Positions 51,191 to 63,894 of a stretch of DNA of 64,000 nucleotides are shown here, in pieces. Position 1 is the first letter of the stretch; the number at the start of each line of letters is the position of its first letter. The notes beneath the pieces are model-generated. The model did not search any database. It was not told where the DNA came from and saw nothing but the letters and a program-made list of their open reading frames with translations. The stretch is from Anthopleura xanthogrammica (lineage: Eukaryota > Cnidaria > Anthozoa > Actiniaria > Actiniidae). A program made the position numbers and the translations under genes. The stretch lies in the NCBI GenBank assembly GCA_964019055.1, contig OZ025212.1:10097109-10161108 (forward strand). Direction: 5' to 3'.

Positions 51191-54160
51191 TTTTGCTGAG
51201 AAAATTTGAATTTTGCTGAGAATTTTCTTTCGCTCAAAACACGTCGTTTTCACTGCTAAAAGCACATTTTGGACGAGAAAAGCACATTTTGCGTGACAAA
51301 AACAGTGTTTTGGGGGGAAAACACCTTTTTTGCCCAAAAACTGAAAAAGGCCATTTTGTCTCTCAAAACGACGTTTTTCGCTGACAGGATGTATTTTTCC
51401 TCATACAACCACATTTTTGCTCCTGAAAATACCTCATGAGATAAAAGGACGACTTTTTGGCGAAAACAAATTGGGTTTTCGCTGAGAAAAGGTGCTTTTC
51501 GGTCAAAAAAGGTGTTTTTTGATGAGAAAATTTGACTTTTGCTGAGAATTTTCATTCGCTCAAAACACGTCGTTTTCACTGCTAAACGCACATTTTGGGC
51601 GAGAAAAGCACATTTTGGGTGTCAAAAACAGTGTTTTTGGGGGGGAAAAAACCTTTTTGGCCCAAAAAACTAAAAAAGGCCATTTTGGCTATCAAAACTA
51701 CGTTTTTCGCTGACGGGATGACTTTTTTGCTCAGACAACCACATTTTTGCTCCCGAAAATACCTCGTGAGATAAGAAGACGACTTTTTGGCAAAAAAAAA
51801 TGGATTTTGGCTCATAAAAGGTGCTTTATGGTCAAAAAAGGTGTTTTTTCCTGAGAAAATTTAAATTTTGCTGAGAATTTTCTTTCACTCAAAACACCTC
51901 GTTTTCATTGCTAAACGCACGTTTTGGGCGAGAAAAGCACGTTTTGGGTGACAAAAACAGTGTTTTGGTGAAAAAAAACCTTTTTGGCCCAAAAAACTGA
52001 AAAACGCCCTTTTGGCTCTCAAAACGACGTTTTTCGCTGACGGGTCTGACGGGTCTTTTTTGCTCAGACAACCACATTTTTGCTCCTGAAAATACCTCAT
52101 GAGATAAAAAGACGACTTTTTGGCGAAAAAAATTGGGTTTTGCCTGAGAAAAGGTGCTTTTCGGTCAAAAAAGGTGTTTTTTGCTGAGAAAATTTGAATT
52201 TTGCTGAGAATTTTCTTTTGCTCAAAACACGTCGTTTTCACTGCTAAACGCAAGTTTTGGCCGAGAAAAGCACATTTTGGATGTCCAAAACACTGTTTTG
52301 AGGGGGGAAAAAACCTTTTTGGCCCAAAAAACTGAAAAAGGCCATTTTGGCTCTCAAAACGACGTTTTTCGCTGACAGGATGACTTTTTTCCTCAGAGAA
52401 CCACATTTTTGCTCCTGAAAATACCTCTCGAGATAAATAGACTACTTTTTGGCGAAAAAAAAAAGAGTTTTGGCTGAGAAAAGGTGCTTTTTGGTCCAAA
52501 AAGGGATTTTTTTGCTGAGAAACTTTGAATTTTCCTGATAATTTTCTGTTGCTGAAAACATGACGTTTTCACTGCTAAAAGCACATTTTGGGCGAGAAAA
52601 GCACATTTTGCGTGACAAAAACACTGTTTTGCTCGAAAAAAAAAAGCTTTTTCGCCCAAAAAACTGAAAAAGGCCATTTAGGCTCTCAAAACGATGTTTT
52701 TCGCTCACGGGATGACTTTTTTGCTCAGACCACAACATTTTTGCTCCTGAAAAAGCTCCTGAGATAAAAACACGACCTTTTGGCGAAAAAACAAAGGGTT
52801 TTGGCTGAGAAAAGGTGCTTTTTGCTCAAAAACCGTGTTTTTTGCTGAGAAAAATTGAATTTTGCTGAGAATTTTGTTTTGCTCAAAACACAACGTTTTC
52901 ACTGCTAAAAGCACATTTGGGCGAGAAAAGCACGTTTTGGGTGACAAAAACACTCTTTTGCAAAAAAAAAAACCTATTTGGCCCAAAAAAACTGAAAAAG
53001 GCCATTTTGGCTCTCAAAACGACGTTTTTCGCTGACGGGATGGCGTTTTTGCTCAGACAACCACATTTTTTCTCCTGAAAATACCTCATGAGATAGAAAG
53101 ACGACTTTTTGGCGAAACAAATTGGGTTTTGGCTGAGAAAAGGTGCTTTTTGCTCAAAAAAGGTGTTTTTTCCTGAGAAAATTTTCTTTTCCTGAGAATT
53201 TTGTTTCGCTCAAAACACGTCGTTTTCACTGCTAAAAGCACATTTTGGGCAAGAAAAGCACATTTTGGGTGACCAAAAACAGTGTTTTGGGGGGGGGGGA
53301 CCTTTTTGGCCAAAAAACTGAAAAAGGCCATTTTGGCTGTCAAAACGACGTTTTTCTCTGACGGGATGACGTTTTTGCTCAGACAACCAAATTTTTGCTC
53401 CTGAAAATACCTCATGAGATAAAAACACGACTTATTGGCGAAAAAAATAGGGTTTTGGCTGAGAAAAGGTTCTTTTTGGTCCATAAAGGTGTTTTTTGCT
53501 GAGAAAATTTGAATTTTGCTGACAATTTTCTGTTGCTCTAAAAACGACGTTTTCACTGCGAAAAGCACATTTTGGACGAGAAAAGAACATTTAGGGTGAC
53601 AAAAACACTGTTTTGATGAAAAAAAAAGCTTTTTGCCCCAAAAAACTGAAAAAGGCCATTTTGGCTCTCAAAACGACGTTTTTTGCTGACGGGTCTGACG
53701 GGTCTTTTTTCCTGAGACCACCACATTTTTGCTCCTGAAAATACCTCATGAGATAAAAACACGACGTTTTGGCGAAAAAAAAATGGGTTTTGGCTGAGAA
53801 AAGGTTTTTTTTAGTCAAAAAGGTGTTTTTTGCTAGGAAAATTTAAATTTTGCTGAGAATTTTCTTTTGCTCAAAACACGACGTTTTCACTGCTAAAAGC
53901 ACATTTTGCTCGAGAAAAGCACATTTTGGGTGACAAAAACACTGTTTTGCTGAAACAAAAAGCTTTTTGGCCCAAAAAACTGAAAAATGGCCATTTTGGG
54001 TCTCAAAACGACGTTTTTCGCTGTCGGGATAATTGTTTTTCTGAAACAACCACATTTTTGCTCTTGAAAATACCTCATGAGATAAAAACACGACTTTTTG
54101 TTGAAAAAAATTGGGTTTTGGCTGAGAAAAGGGGCTTTTTGGTCAAAAAAGGTGTTTTTT
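51191..54160 (-). repeat. Satellite block 2c (reverse orientation)
   Basis: About nine units, clearly more diverged than blocks 1 and 2a, with G-run and T-run length changes, and GACGGGTCTGACGGGTC duplications at about 52040 and 53690. Ends at GGTGTTTTTT where LINE 3 begins. Confidence 0.93.
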
Positions 54161-56907
54161 CAACCTTCTCGAATCACCAACCACTCAGCTACTCTTATTG
54201 ATAACATCTTTTTTAATTCTCTAAACCATCACACTATTAGTGGAAATATCATTGATGATATATCAGATCATCTTCCCAACTTTCTTATTATCAACAAACT
54301 TCCAACCATACCTAAAAAGTTTGAAATATTTAAAAGGGACTATTCTAAATTTAACGAGTCTCTCTTTCTTGAAGACATTCATTCCACTGACTGGAACCAC
54401 TCTCTTGCTAATAATGATATTGACCATCATTTTGACTCATTCTATTCAAAATTAAATTCTATCATTGATAAGCATATTCCTCTGAGGAAATTAAGTAAAA
54501 AAGAAATTAAGTTCATGTCGAAACCTTGGATTACTCCTGGAATTAAATGTTCCTTGAAAATTAAAAATAACCTTTATAAGAAATATTTAAAATCAAAGTC
54601 ACCTTTCTATTTTTATAAATTTCAACAGTATAGGAATAAATTAAATCATCTGTTAAATATCAGTAAGATTGATTATTATAATAAATACTTTGCCTCTAAT
54701 AAGGCTCATATAAAAAATATTTGGAAAGGCATCAAACAAATTGTTTATCTTAAATCTGGAAATACTGGGTTGCCTTCAAAAATTCTGACTGATGACTCCG
54801 AATTAACTGGTAGTCCTTCCATTGCTAATGCATTTAATTTTTTTTTTTTGCAAATATAGGAAACAATCTTGCTTCTACTATTCCCTCAACACAAACGTCT
54901 GCCTTATCATTCATGTCTCATTTAAATCAAACAAATTCTTTTTATTTAAACCCTACTTCTTCAAGTGAAATTGATGAAGAAATAAATAAGATTCAACAAT
55001 CAAAGACTACTGGTGCATACAGTATTCCCATTAAGATCTTAAAATTACTAAAGCAGCATATATCTTAGCCTTTGGAAAATATTTTTAATCTTTCCCTCTC
55101 GTCTGGTACTGTACCTAATAAGTTTAAAATTGCTAAAGTTATCCCAGTTCATAAAAAAGGTTCACAACTCGGTATGAATAATTATCGACCAATTTCATTA
55201 CTCTCAATTTTTAATCGTCTACTTGAAAAGATAGTTTGTAAACGTCTTACCACCTTCATTACTAAATACAATTTACTGTATAGGAAACAATTTGGTTTTA
55301 GATCAAATCATTCCACCCTTCATGCAATACTCTCTATAGTTGATATGATTCAATGTGCAATAGACAATGGCTCCTATGCTTCTGGCATTTTCTTGGACTT
55401 ATCGAAGGCATTCGATACAGTTAATCACGAAATTTTATTACAAAAACTTGAGCACTTAGACATCAGAGGTCTTGCTAATGACTGGTTTAAATCATACCTC
55501 CATAATAGAATTCAATTTGTGTCCATTGGTAGTACTTCATCTGACATGCTTGCGATCTCCTGTGGTGTACCACAAGATCAGTGCTAGGACCCATTCTCTT
55601 TTTATTATATATTAATGACTTCCATAATTGCTGTACCTCTATTGATCTTCACTTATTTGCTGATGATTCTAATCTTTTCTGTGCTGATAAGAGTCTTAAA
55701 AATTTGGAGGCTACTTTTAATAGTCAACTTCCACTTATCAATGAATGGCTCCATGCTAATAAACTCTCTCTCAACATCGAAAAGTCAAGCTTTATCATCT
55801 TTCATCCTTTTCAGAAAAAAATCAACCATACCATCCAGCTGTTCTTAAATGGGAAACCCCTTAAGAGGGACCACAGTGTTAATTACCTTGGCATTGTTAT
55901 CGACTCACATTTAAATTGGAAAGCCCATGTTTCACAGGTGTCAAAGAAAATAAAACGTAACATCGGAGTCATATCTAAACTTCGTCATTTCGTAAATATT
56001 GACATTCTTGTTAATTTATACTATTCATTGGTTTATCCTTTTTTGATTTATGGTGCTAATGCCTGGGGTAACCCCTACCAATCTCCTCTTCAACCTTTAT
56101 TCATTCTTCAGAAAAAGGTTGTTCGTCTAATGACTTTTTCTGATTATAGAGCACATACCAATCTTCTTTTCTCAGAGTTGAATATTCTTAAATTTTTTGA
56201 TCTTATTTTCTTCAGAAATGCATTGTTTATGCATGACTTCTATTCAAACAAATAACCTCAATCTTTTAATACCAATTTTGTTGAAGTAAGTAAAACTCAC
56301 AAGTATCAGACTAGACTTGCTAGTAAATCCTCCTTCTCTCTTCCAAAGGTGCGAACTAATTTAGGAAAGTTTAATATAAGATTTATTGGTGCACAAGTCT
56401 GGAATTTAGTTGATGAATCCATTAAAAAGTTAAGCAAAAATGAATTTAAAAAGAAACTGAAAAGTGATCTACTCAATAATTATTCTCTTTGAGCTCTTAT
56501 TTAAAATTTAATCATTTATTATTTATTGTCTTATAATATTAATAACAATTATAAACCTGTACATTAAGTGTAGTTCTTGATCCTCTTGATCCTATTGTAT
56601 TGTATCTATTGTTTTTGATCTTGTTATCTATAATTTATCTATAAAGTTATAATTTGCTTTTCTTGTAATACTACCACTTATTATGATTGCTTATATTTTT
56701 TTCCTTCTCTTTTCATCCTACTTATCCCGACCATTCATAGTCAATATTGTATATAGCTAATTACCTCGATTAGCCTTAAGGTTATTGTAATTAGCTAACA
56801 ACCAACTTCTAAGTTTTAATTATTTCTTTTTGAATATACTGTAATTATAATTAAGGTTGTAAATAAAAATTTTTTTGTTTTTTTGTTTTGTTGTTCCTGT
56901 TGTTGTG
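54161..56907 (+). mobile_element. LINE 3, Jockey-like, 5'-truncated and decayed
   Basis: 2.75 kb. It begins within the end of an endonuclease domain (RITNHSATLIDNIFFNSL and DISDHLPNFLII), continues through a linker, and has reverse transcriptase in 55072-56255: NNYRPISLLSIFNRLLEKIV, LDLSKAFDTVNHEILL and LFADDSNLF. Stops or shifts occur at about 54859, 55068 and 55587. The 3' end is AT-rich and passes into satellite at TTTTGCTGA. It belongs to a different clade from LINEs 1 and 2. Confidence 0.88.
55072..56255 (+). pseudogene. LINE 3 reverse transcriptase
   Basis: Two overlapping frames (55072-55587 and 55581-56255) with the break at GVPQ, one base slip in the conserved GVPQGSVLGP block. The catalytic FADD is intact in the second frame. 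The second frame also carries VNYLGIVIDSHLNWKAH, normal for this group. Confidence 0.85.
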
Positions 56908-58630
56908 TTTTGCTGAAAAAATTTGAATTTTGATGAGAATTTTCTTTCGCTCAAAACACGACGTTTTCAGTGCTGAAAGCACATTTTGGGCGATAAAAGC
57001 ACATTTTGAGTGACAAAAACACTGTTTTGCTGAAAAACAAACCTTTTTGGCCCAATAAAAACTGAAAAATGGACATTTTGGCTTTCAAAACGATGTTTTT
57101 CGCTGTGGAAATGACTTTTTTGCTGAAACAACCATATTTTTGCTCATGAAAATACCTCATGAGATAAAAACACACAAAAGGTACTTTTTGGTCAAAAAAG
57201 GTGTTCTTTGCTTAGAAAATTTGAATTTTGCTGAGAATTTTCTTTCGCTCAAAACACGACGTTTTCACTGCTAAAAGCACATTTTTGGCGAGAAAAGCAC
57301 ATTTTGGGTGACAAAAACACTGTTTTGCTGAAAAACAAAGCTTTTTCGCCCAAAAAAATCAAAAATAACCATTTTGGCTCTCAAAACGACGTTTTTCGCT
57401 GACGGGATGACTTTTTTGCTGAAACAACCACATTTTTGCTCATGAAAATACCTCATGAGATAAAAACACGACTTTTTGGCGAAAAAAAAACAGGGTTTTG
57501 GCTGAGAAAAGGTCCGTTTTGGTCAAAAAAGGTGTTTTTTGCTGAGAAAAACATTTTTTTTGCTCAAAACACGACGTTTTCACTGCAAAAAGCACATTTT
57601 TGACGAGAAAAGCACATTTTGGGTGACAAAAACACTGTTTTGGTGAAAAAAAAGCTTTTCGGCCCAAAAAAAGTGAAAAAAGGCCATTTTGGTTCTCAAA
57701 ACGACGTTTTTCGCTGACTGAATGACTTTTTGTTGTGAGAACCACCTATTTGCTCATAAAAATACCTCATGAGATGAAAACACGACTTTTTGGCGGAAAA
57801 AAATGAGTATTAGGCTGAGAAAAGGTGCTTTTTGGTCAAAAAAGGTGTTTTTTGTCGAGAATTTGTTTTTGCTCAAAACACGTTTTCACTGTTAAAAGCA
57901 CATTTTGGGCGAGAAAAGCACATTTTGGGTGACAAAAACACTGTTTTGGTTAAAAAAAAAAAAAGCTTTTTGGGAAAAAAGGCCAAATTTGCGATCAAAA
58001 CGACGTTTTTCGCTGATGGGATGACTTTTTTCCTGAAACAACCACGTTTGCTCATGAAAATACCTCATGAGATAAAAACACGACTTTTTGGCAAAAAAAA
58101 ATTTGGTTTTGGCTGAGAAAAGGTGCTTTTTGGTCAAAAAAGGTGTTTTTTGCTGAGAACATTTTTTTTTTACTGAGAATATTTTTTGCCCAAAACATGA
58201 CGTTTTCACTGCTAAAAGCACATTTTGGGTGGCAAAAACACTGTTTTGCTGAAGAAAAAAGTATTTTGGCCAAAAAAATGAAAAATGGCCATTTTGGCTC
58301 TCAAAACGACGTTTTTCGCTGACGGGATGACTTTTTTGCTGAAACAACCACATTTTTGCCCATGAAGATACCTCATGAGATAAAAAGACGACTTTTTTGG
58401 GAAAACAAAAAAGGGGTTTTGGCTGAGAAAAGGTGCTTTTTGGTCAAAAAAGGTTTTTTTTGCTGAGAATTTTTTTTTGCTCAAAACACGACGTTTTCAC
58501 TGCTAAAAGCACATTTTGGGCGGGAAAAGCACATTTTGGGTGACAAAAACACTGTTTTGCTGAAAAAAAAAAGTTTGCGTAAAAAAACTGAAAAAAGGCC
58601 AAATTTGCTATCAAAAAGACGTTTTTAGCG
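56908..58630 (-). repeat. Satellite block 2d (reverse orientation)
   Basis: About five diverged units, the last decaying after AAAAGACGTTTTTAGCG at about 58630. It is the outer end of the reverse array. Confidence 0.92.
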
Positions 58631-59009
58631 ATGAACGATAAAATCCCACGTTGTAGACAAACACCATGGGTTCAGGATGAATTGATATTTATTTATTGGT
58701 TAAATTATTTAGATCATAGACTTTAATATAGAATGGATATGTTAAATTTTTCTTTCTATTTTTGTTTATGGATATTTATGTCGTTGTACAAAATGCAGGC
58801 TGAGGAGGTTTTGTTGATATTAAAATGGTCATTTTCAGTTGAGATTCAAATTTGTCATATTAGACATGTTTCGCATAAGGACACTGATTAGTGGCCGGTC
58901 CACTATTTGGAATTAACACCCACTAAATATGCTAATAAGGTACAATGGCACGTGCAACTATTGTTTTAATCAGAAAAAAAGGATGATTGAGTATTGTTCT
59001 TAATTCTTA

Positions 59010-59143
59010 ATTTGTTATTGGATTTTTTATTTTATTTTATTTTATTTTTTTTATTTACTAGTTTTATTGTTTCGTGATTGTGAGGGCACTGAGACCCAGT
59101 TGTGGTGCCCTAGAACTGTTCATTATTATTATTATTATTAATT
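59010..59143 (+). repeat. Nested retrotransposon 3' end with hairpin and ATT tail
   Basis: AT-rich sequence followed by AGGGCACTGAGACCC and GGTGCCCT (hairpin), then CATTATTATTATTATTATT. The hairpin plus microsatellite tail is the pattern seen at the 3' end of the LINE in the capsid gene, so this is probably a short LINE or SINE remnant inside Harbinger 2. Confidence 0.5.
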
Positions 59144-59265
59144 TGTATACGTAACTTTTTATCGTCATTTTGCTAGTCACATGTGATCAGACAAAAAATA
59201 TACACAAATAAATAATTTCGTGGCCGGATTGACTTAGTGCATATAACGATTAATATAGTCTACTG

Positions 59266-60261
59266 CTAGATCTGTTCAAACAGGACAACATGTCTCCTAG
59301 CCAAAAATGTACAAAATTCTACGACTATGGGCTGAAACCAGCGAGGATGGCGCCAGATAGTGCTTATAGCTCGATAGGTTTTAACGTGTTTGAAGGTATG
59401 TTCGACAATAATACGGCACTTGGATAACTTTTGATTAAAAATTCTCGCTTTTCTCTGATCGGCCCTTGCCATCCGACGGATCTGTGTAGTTCGAAAAGGT
59501 GTAACTAAAGGGGGCCTATCTGCGTACCCTTTATCAGCTAAAAGAAATACATCTCCAGGCATATCATAATTTGTCCCAGGACCAACCCTTTCCATTAAAT
59601 TAAAGTTTCCAGCATCATTGATCGATCCCAAAAAACCAGCTTGTAAATAAACAATGTTTCCTAGATTGTCAATAATCAATTGCGTATTCATCAAATGATA
59701 ATGTCGATGACCACTGTAAAATTGCCATTGTGGTTCTGCCTCGGGCCTATATATCTCATGTGGAGTTCCATCTATACAGCCTACAGCATTCGGGAATTCT
59801 CTCCAGTTTCTTCGAAGTGCATTCCACTCAGCAATTGTTGGCCAAACAACCTGATTATGAAAATATCTCCATAAAATTGGTATAACTCTGTGAATTGTCG
59901 CACAGACGGTTGAGGGGCTTATATCAAATATGAGAGCAAGTGTGTCCAAGCACGGATATTTTCGAAGCCACATTATTGTCAACAACACTTGATTGACATT
60001 ATTGAGCACGCACCTACGTCGTCTTTGTCTTATCAAGCCACGCCTATTAACCCTGGACAAGCCTCGTGATACATGTTCAGCTATTTCTTCTAAGGTTTCT
60101 GGTAATTCACCTGTGTTTAGCCAGAACAAGTACCTTTGATTTCGTATTCTTGCAAAAAAGTCAGCGCCTCTAAATTGAAAACCATGAAATGTAGGATCAA
60201 GACGTTGCATTAATGAGCATTGTGCAGATTGGAGGGGCGTTACAAATGTTACGAGAAACAT
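59266..60261 (-). CDS. Harbinger DDE transposase, intact
   Basis: 331 residues in one exon. Catalytic residues lie in VGCIDGTPHEIYRP (Asp), GSINDAGNF (Asp) and CRIIVEHTFKHVKTY (Glu). An HTH-like segment (VLLTIMWLRKYPCLDTLA) precedes the nuclease. Length and motifs fit a complete DDE_Tnp_4 protein. It has no intron where element 1 has one (between the first and second Asp), so the two belong to different lineages. Confidence 0.88.
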   Translation of the reverse strand: MFLVTFVTPLQSAQCSLMQRLDPTFHGFQFRGADFFARIRNQRYLFWLNTGELPETLEEIAEHVSRGLSRVNRRGLIRQRRRRCVLNNVNQVLLTIMWLRKYPCLDTLALIFDISPSTVCATIHRVIPILWRYFHNQVVWPTIAEWNALRRNWREFPNAVGCIDGTPHEIYRPEAEPQWQFYSGHRHYHLMNTQLIIDNLGNIVYLQAGFLGSINDAGNFNLMERVGPGTNYDMPGDVFLLADKGYADRPPLVTPFRTTQIRRMARADQRKARIFNQKLSKCRIIVEHTFKHVKTYRAISTIWRHPRWFQPIVVEFCTFLARRHVVLFEQI

Positions 60262-60609
60262 TAGAATAGGAATGATGCATCGTAGTTAATGAAGTTGACG
60301 AGAGCGATCAGCAAGTGGCATTGGAATAGAGACCACCATATTCAACAGTACACAGGACAGTAGAATAAGTCGTCGCAACAATCTGTCCATGTCTTTATAA
60401 GCATTGACTGCATTAAAAAGAGCAAATCTAGTTACATATTTTTAACAATGTCACATTTAAAACAATAAGTGATTTCATTTTAGTCTATGCACGGGACAAT
60501 GCATTGCTTTACAACACAATACTTATACAGTGGTCTCAATTAGTGTCCTCTACAAATACTGCATACTTCCCACTACTTAAAGTGTGACCGGTACATTGCT
60601 AGCGTAATC

Positions 60610-61412
60610 ATGGCTCAATTTTGGCGTCCATTTGATTTTGACGAGGACGAAGACCAAGCTACAGGAATACAAAGTAAGTATGTAAATGTAGCATCATGAG
60701 AAATGATATATTGCATTGCCTTCAAGTTCTGCACTTTAAAATAGTTTCAATTATATACATCAGTCATCACGTTTTCATTCTTCAGTTTCAGGTAAACCAG
60801 ATCAGAAGAAGACCCGTTGTAGTGTAACTCCAGAAGAAGAGAAAATTGTCTTAGCGGCGTACAGAACCTGCACTGGTGGGTGGAACGAAATGCTTCAATT
60901 TGTACAAAGTAAAGTTGAAGAGATAAAAAGTGGAGATGTCATGAAGCAGTCCAAGACCAGAGAGTATTATAGAATGGCATCTAACAAATCAGCGATAAAA
61001 AGAATACAACGGATTATCAACAAGAAGGCGGAGAAAGTGAAAGACAATGAATTACTATCTACCAGCAGCGGCATGATTCAATCTGACAGCATGGCCAATT
61101 CCATCAAGAGAGCGAAAGTGCGATACAGCCAAAAAGCTACACCGGAGGAAAGAAAACAGCAGAAACTGGATTTAATGAGCTTGGAAGATAGCTGTAGTTC
61201 GGACGATCTGAACGACAAAACGATGTTGCCTGAGGTGAACAAAGACATGGCGCAGGAATCTAAGCCGCCGGAAGTATCAAAGAAAAGGAAGCGAAACTGA
61301 GGAAAGGCCACCAAAGAGTCTCATGAAGCACACACCAAAATGTGAGCGTGCTATGGGCATGATGGACAAAATATCTAAAGTTTTAGAGAAATTTGAATCT
61401 GAAAGCGACTAG
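60610..61412 (+). CDS. Harbinger 2 accessory protein, two exons, late frame slip
   Basis: Exon 1 is 60610-60673 (MAQFWRPFDFDEDEDQATGI), exon 2 starts at 60786 after TTCTTCAG, and the join keeps frame. The N-terminal half of exon 2 (VTPEEEKIVLAAYRTCTGGW) looks like a Myb/SANT-like helical unit, expected for the DNA-binding partner of a Harbinger transposase. The frame stops at 61300 in a basic KKRKRN cluster. One base later, another frame stays open to 61412 and ends KVLEKFESESD, much like the partner of element 1 (KWQEISSDDSD). A one-base loss near 61297 is therefore likely. If so, the protein lost its C-terminal ~37 residues. Confidence 0.6.
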
Positions 61413-61639
61413 TGCCGCAAATTGGATTATTTCCCTCATTTGTATAATTAGTACATTGAAATATTCATATGCAGGATAAATAAAATTTGTTATATACTCA
61501 ATCGTCCTTTTTTTTCTGATTAAAACAATAGTTGCACGTGCCATTGTACGTGCTTATTAGCATATTTAGTGGGTGTTAATTCCAAATAGTGGACCGGCCA
61601 CTTATCAGTGTCCTTATGCGAAACATGTCTATTAGGCTC

Positions 61640-63200
61640 TTGCTAAGAACTGTAGAAGCACAAAGCCAGGCATGCAGATAAAGAGTTTAAATATTTTGCA
61701 ATCTTGAAAATACACTTCTCCTGGATGACTGCTTTCTATTGTGTTTTTCTCATTCATTATTCATAATTTGTTAATTTGCATGAAACATTTCACACTAAGT
61801 ATTTCACATACGAAATACAAAGGTTACGAAAAAACTCTAATAGATACAATATAAGTCGCAATGTTGTATGGGATATACAATAACGAACCAGAGGCGAATG
61901 ATTGTATATGCCATACCACATTGTCAAGATTATGTATCTTTCTTATCATATTTATTCTTAATGAAGATACTGATTTCTGAAGAATAGATTTTAAAAGCAG
62001 TGTTATTTAATAAAAGCAGTGTTGTTTCTAAGGAGCATGCATACAATGTTTTCTGATGTCACGGATTGTGTTTGGTACGGGCCGATCCCACATTGAATAT
62101 TGTGTTTAGGTTAACAAAGCAGGGTTGCAGCATTTTTGATCTACTTGGTAGGACTGGCTTTTGAAAAGGCTCTGGGAAACCATCCTCACTAAGCTGGACC
62201 TACAGGTTAATTAGTATTCTATATCGGATTTACAGACTTACAGAATACTAATAAGGCTAATTAGTATTCTGTATCGGATTTATAAAATACTTATTATCCT
62301 AATTCACATTCAGTAAATGTGATATAGAATACTAATTACCTCAGCTTTATGGGGTTTACAGTCTACTCATTGGACGCCAGTCTTCCGATTTCATTCGGTC
62401 TCATAAGTATTTATGTTCTCGAAGATATTAGTCATTTCGATCTGTTAATTCGAGGTTAAATAAAGTTTATGTACAGTTTTTAGTTCTTTTATAGGTCAGC
62501 ACAATTAAGATTCTGACAGAATGAAGTTGATGATTTCAGTGGAATATCTGATCCTTGATATGCTGTGATCAAAAACATGTCTAATTTGGACTTTGTGGCA
62601 TACTGGCAGGGTTTGTTTCGTGGATCTCGGGTTTGTATGTGAGAAGTACCGCCAATACCCAGACGTGAAGCAAGAACTAGGAAGAAAAAGAAAATATAAA
62701 CTACATTCATTTTAATATTCAAGTTCATTTTGATATTTGTCAAACCGGAATAACGACACCTTCTCTAAATAGCTTACAATTTCAGTTTCATTTCTATTTA
62801 TAAACTTTCTGAGACAACATGTACTATGTCTTTGTCAACTGAATTCCAAACTTTTCGCCCTTGAAACATTAGATTTTCCATAGTAAGTCCTTGCGTTAGG
62901 TAAATCAGTTATAAGACTTGAAAAAAATATTTGGATTGCAATCAGGTTCCATATAAATAATATATCAATTTAAGCACTGCTTAAAAGCGGAGTTCCCACT
63001 TTCGCAAGAGTGCTAAATGCGTGACCAGCGTGACCCAGCATTACGAAACAGTGTGACCACTTAGTTGTGGTATTACAAACACAGAAACATGAAAGAAAGA
63101 TCGATATTTTAGCCTCAAAAGGATCAGAAAACTTATTCAATTCGAAGATAAATAATTAATAAGTATTACTTATATAAAGAAGAAAGGACTTCATTAAGCA
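61640..63200. other. No supported gene
   Basis: AT-rich DNA with short random frames (62489-62743 among them). The only structured part is the foldback at 62213-62343. Confidence 0.6.
62213..62343. repeat. Foldback with three copies of a TAATTAGTATTCT block
   Basis: AGGTTAATTAGTATTCTATA at the left is repeated as GGCTAATTAGTATTCTGTA in the middle and appears inverted as TATAGAATACTAATTACCT at the right. It has the size and shape of a small non-autonomous element. No target duplication was defined. Confidence 0.65.
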
Positions 63201-63222
63201 AATATTATGCTAAAAGACTTTT

Positions 63223-63889
63223 GGTGGTGGTGGTGGTGGTGGTGGTGGTGGATGGTGATGATGATGAGTGGTGGTGGTGGTGGTGGTGGTGGTGGTGGTG
63301 GTGGTGGTGGTGGTGGTGGTGGTGGTGGTGGTGGTGGTGGTGGTGGTGGTGGTGGATGGTGATGATGATGAGTGGTGGTGGTGGTGGTGGTGGTGGTGGT
63401 GGTGGTGGTGGTGGTGGTGGTGGTGGTGGTGGTGGTGGTGGTGGTGGTGGTGGTGGTGGTGGTGGTGGTGGTGGTGGTGGTGGTGGTGGTGGTGGTGGTG
63501 GTGGTGGTGGTGGTGGTGGTGGTGGTGGTGGTGGTGGTGGTGGTGGTGGTGGTGGTGGTGGTGGTGGTGGTGGTGGTGGTGGTGGTGGTGGTGGTGGTGG
63601 TGGTGGTGGTGGTGGTGGTGGTGGTGGTGGTGGTGGTGGTGGTGGTGGTGGTGGTGGTGGTGGTGGTGGTGGTGGTGGTGGTGGTGGTGGTGGTGGTGGT
63701 GGTGGTGGTGGTGGTGGTGGTGGTGGTGGTGGTGGTGGTGGTGGTGGTGGTGGTGGTGGTGGTGGTGGTGGTGGTGGTGGTGGTGGTGGTGGTGGTGGTG
63801 GTGGTGGTGGTGGTGGTGGTGGTGGTGGTGGTGGTGGTGGTGGTGGTGGTGGTGGTGGTGGTGGTGGTGGTGGTGGTGGTGGTGGTGGT
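63223..63889. repeat. (GGT)n microsatellite, ~667 bp, with two interruptions
   Basis: About 210 GGT triplets, interrupted twice by a GATGGTGATGATGATGAGT word at about 63250 and 63355. The blocks grow from about 10 to about 28 to about 172 triplets, consistent with one-sided expansion. The G-rich strand could form quadruplex structure. Open frames in all readings are a by-product of the repeat. Confidence 0.97.
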
Positions 63890-63894
63890 ATTTT

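Larger units (their letters stand above)
58862..61630. mobile_element. PIF/Harbinger-type DNA transposon 2
   Basis: Terminal inverted repeats of about 125 bp: left from AGACATGTTTCGCATAAGG, right ending CCTTATGCGAAACATGTCT, with few differences. ATT flanks both ends (58859-58861 and 61631-61633), matching the 3-bp duplications of Harbinger elements. It carries an intact transposase (minus) and an accessory gene (plus), divergently arranged as in element 1. Confidence 0.88.
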
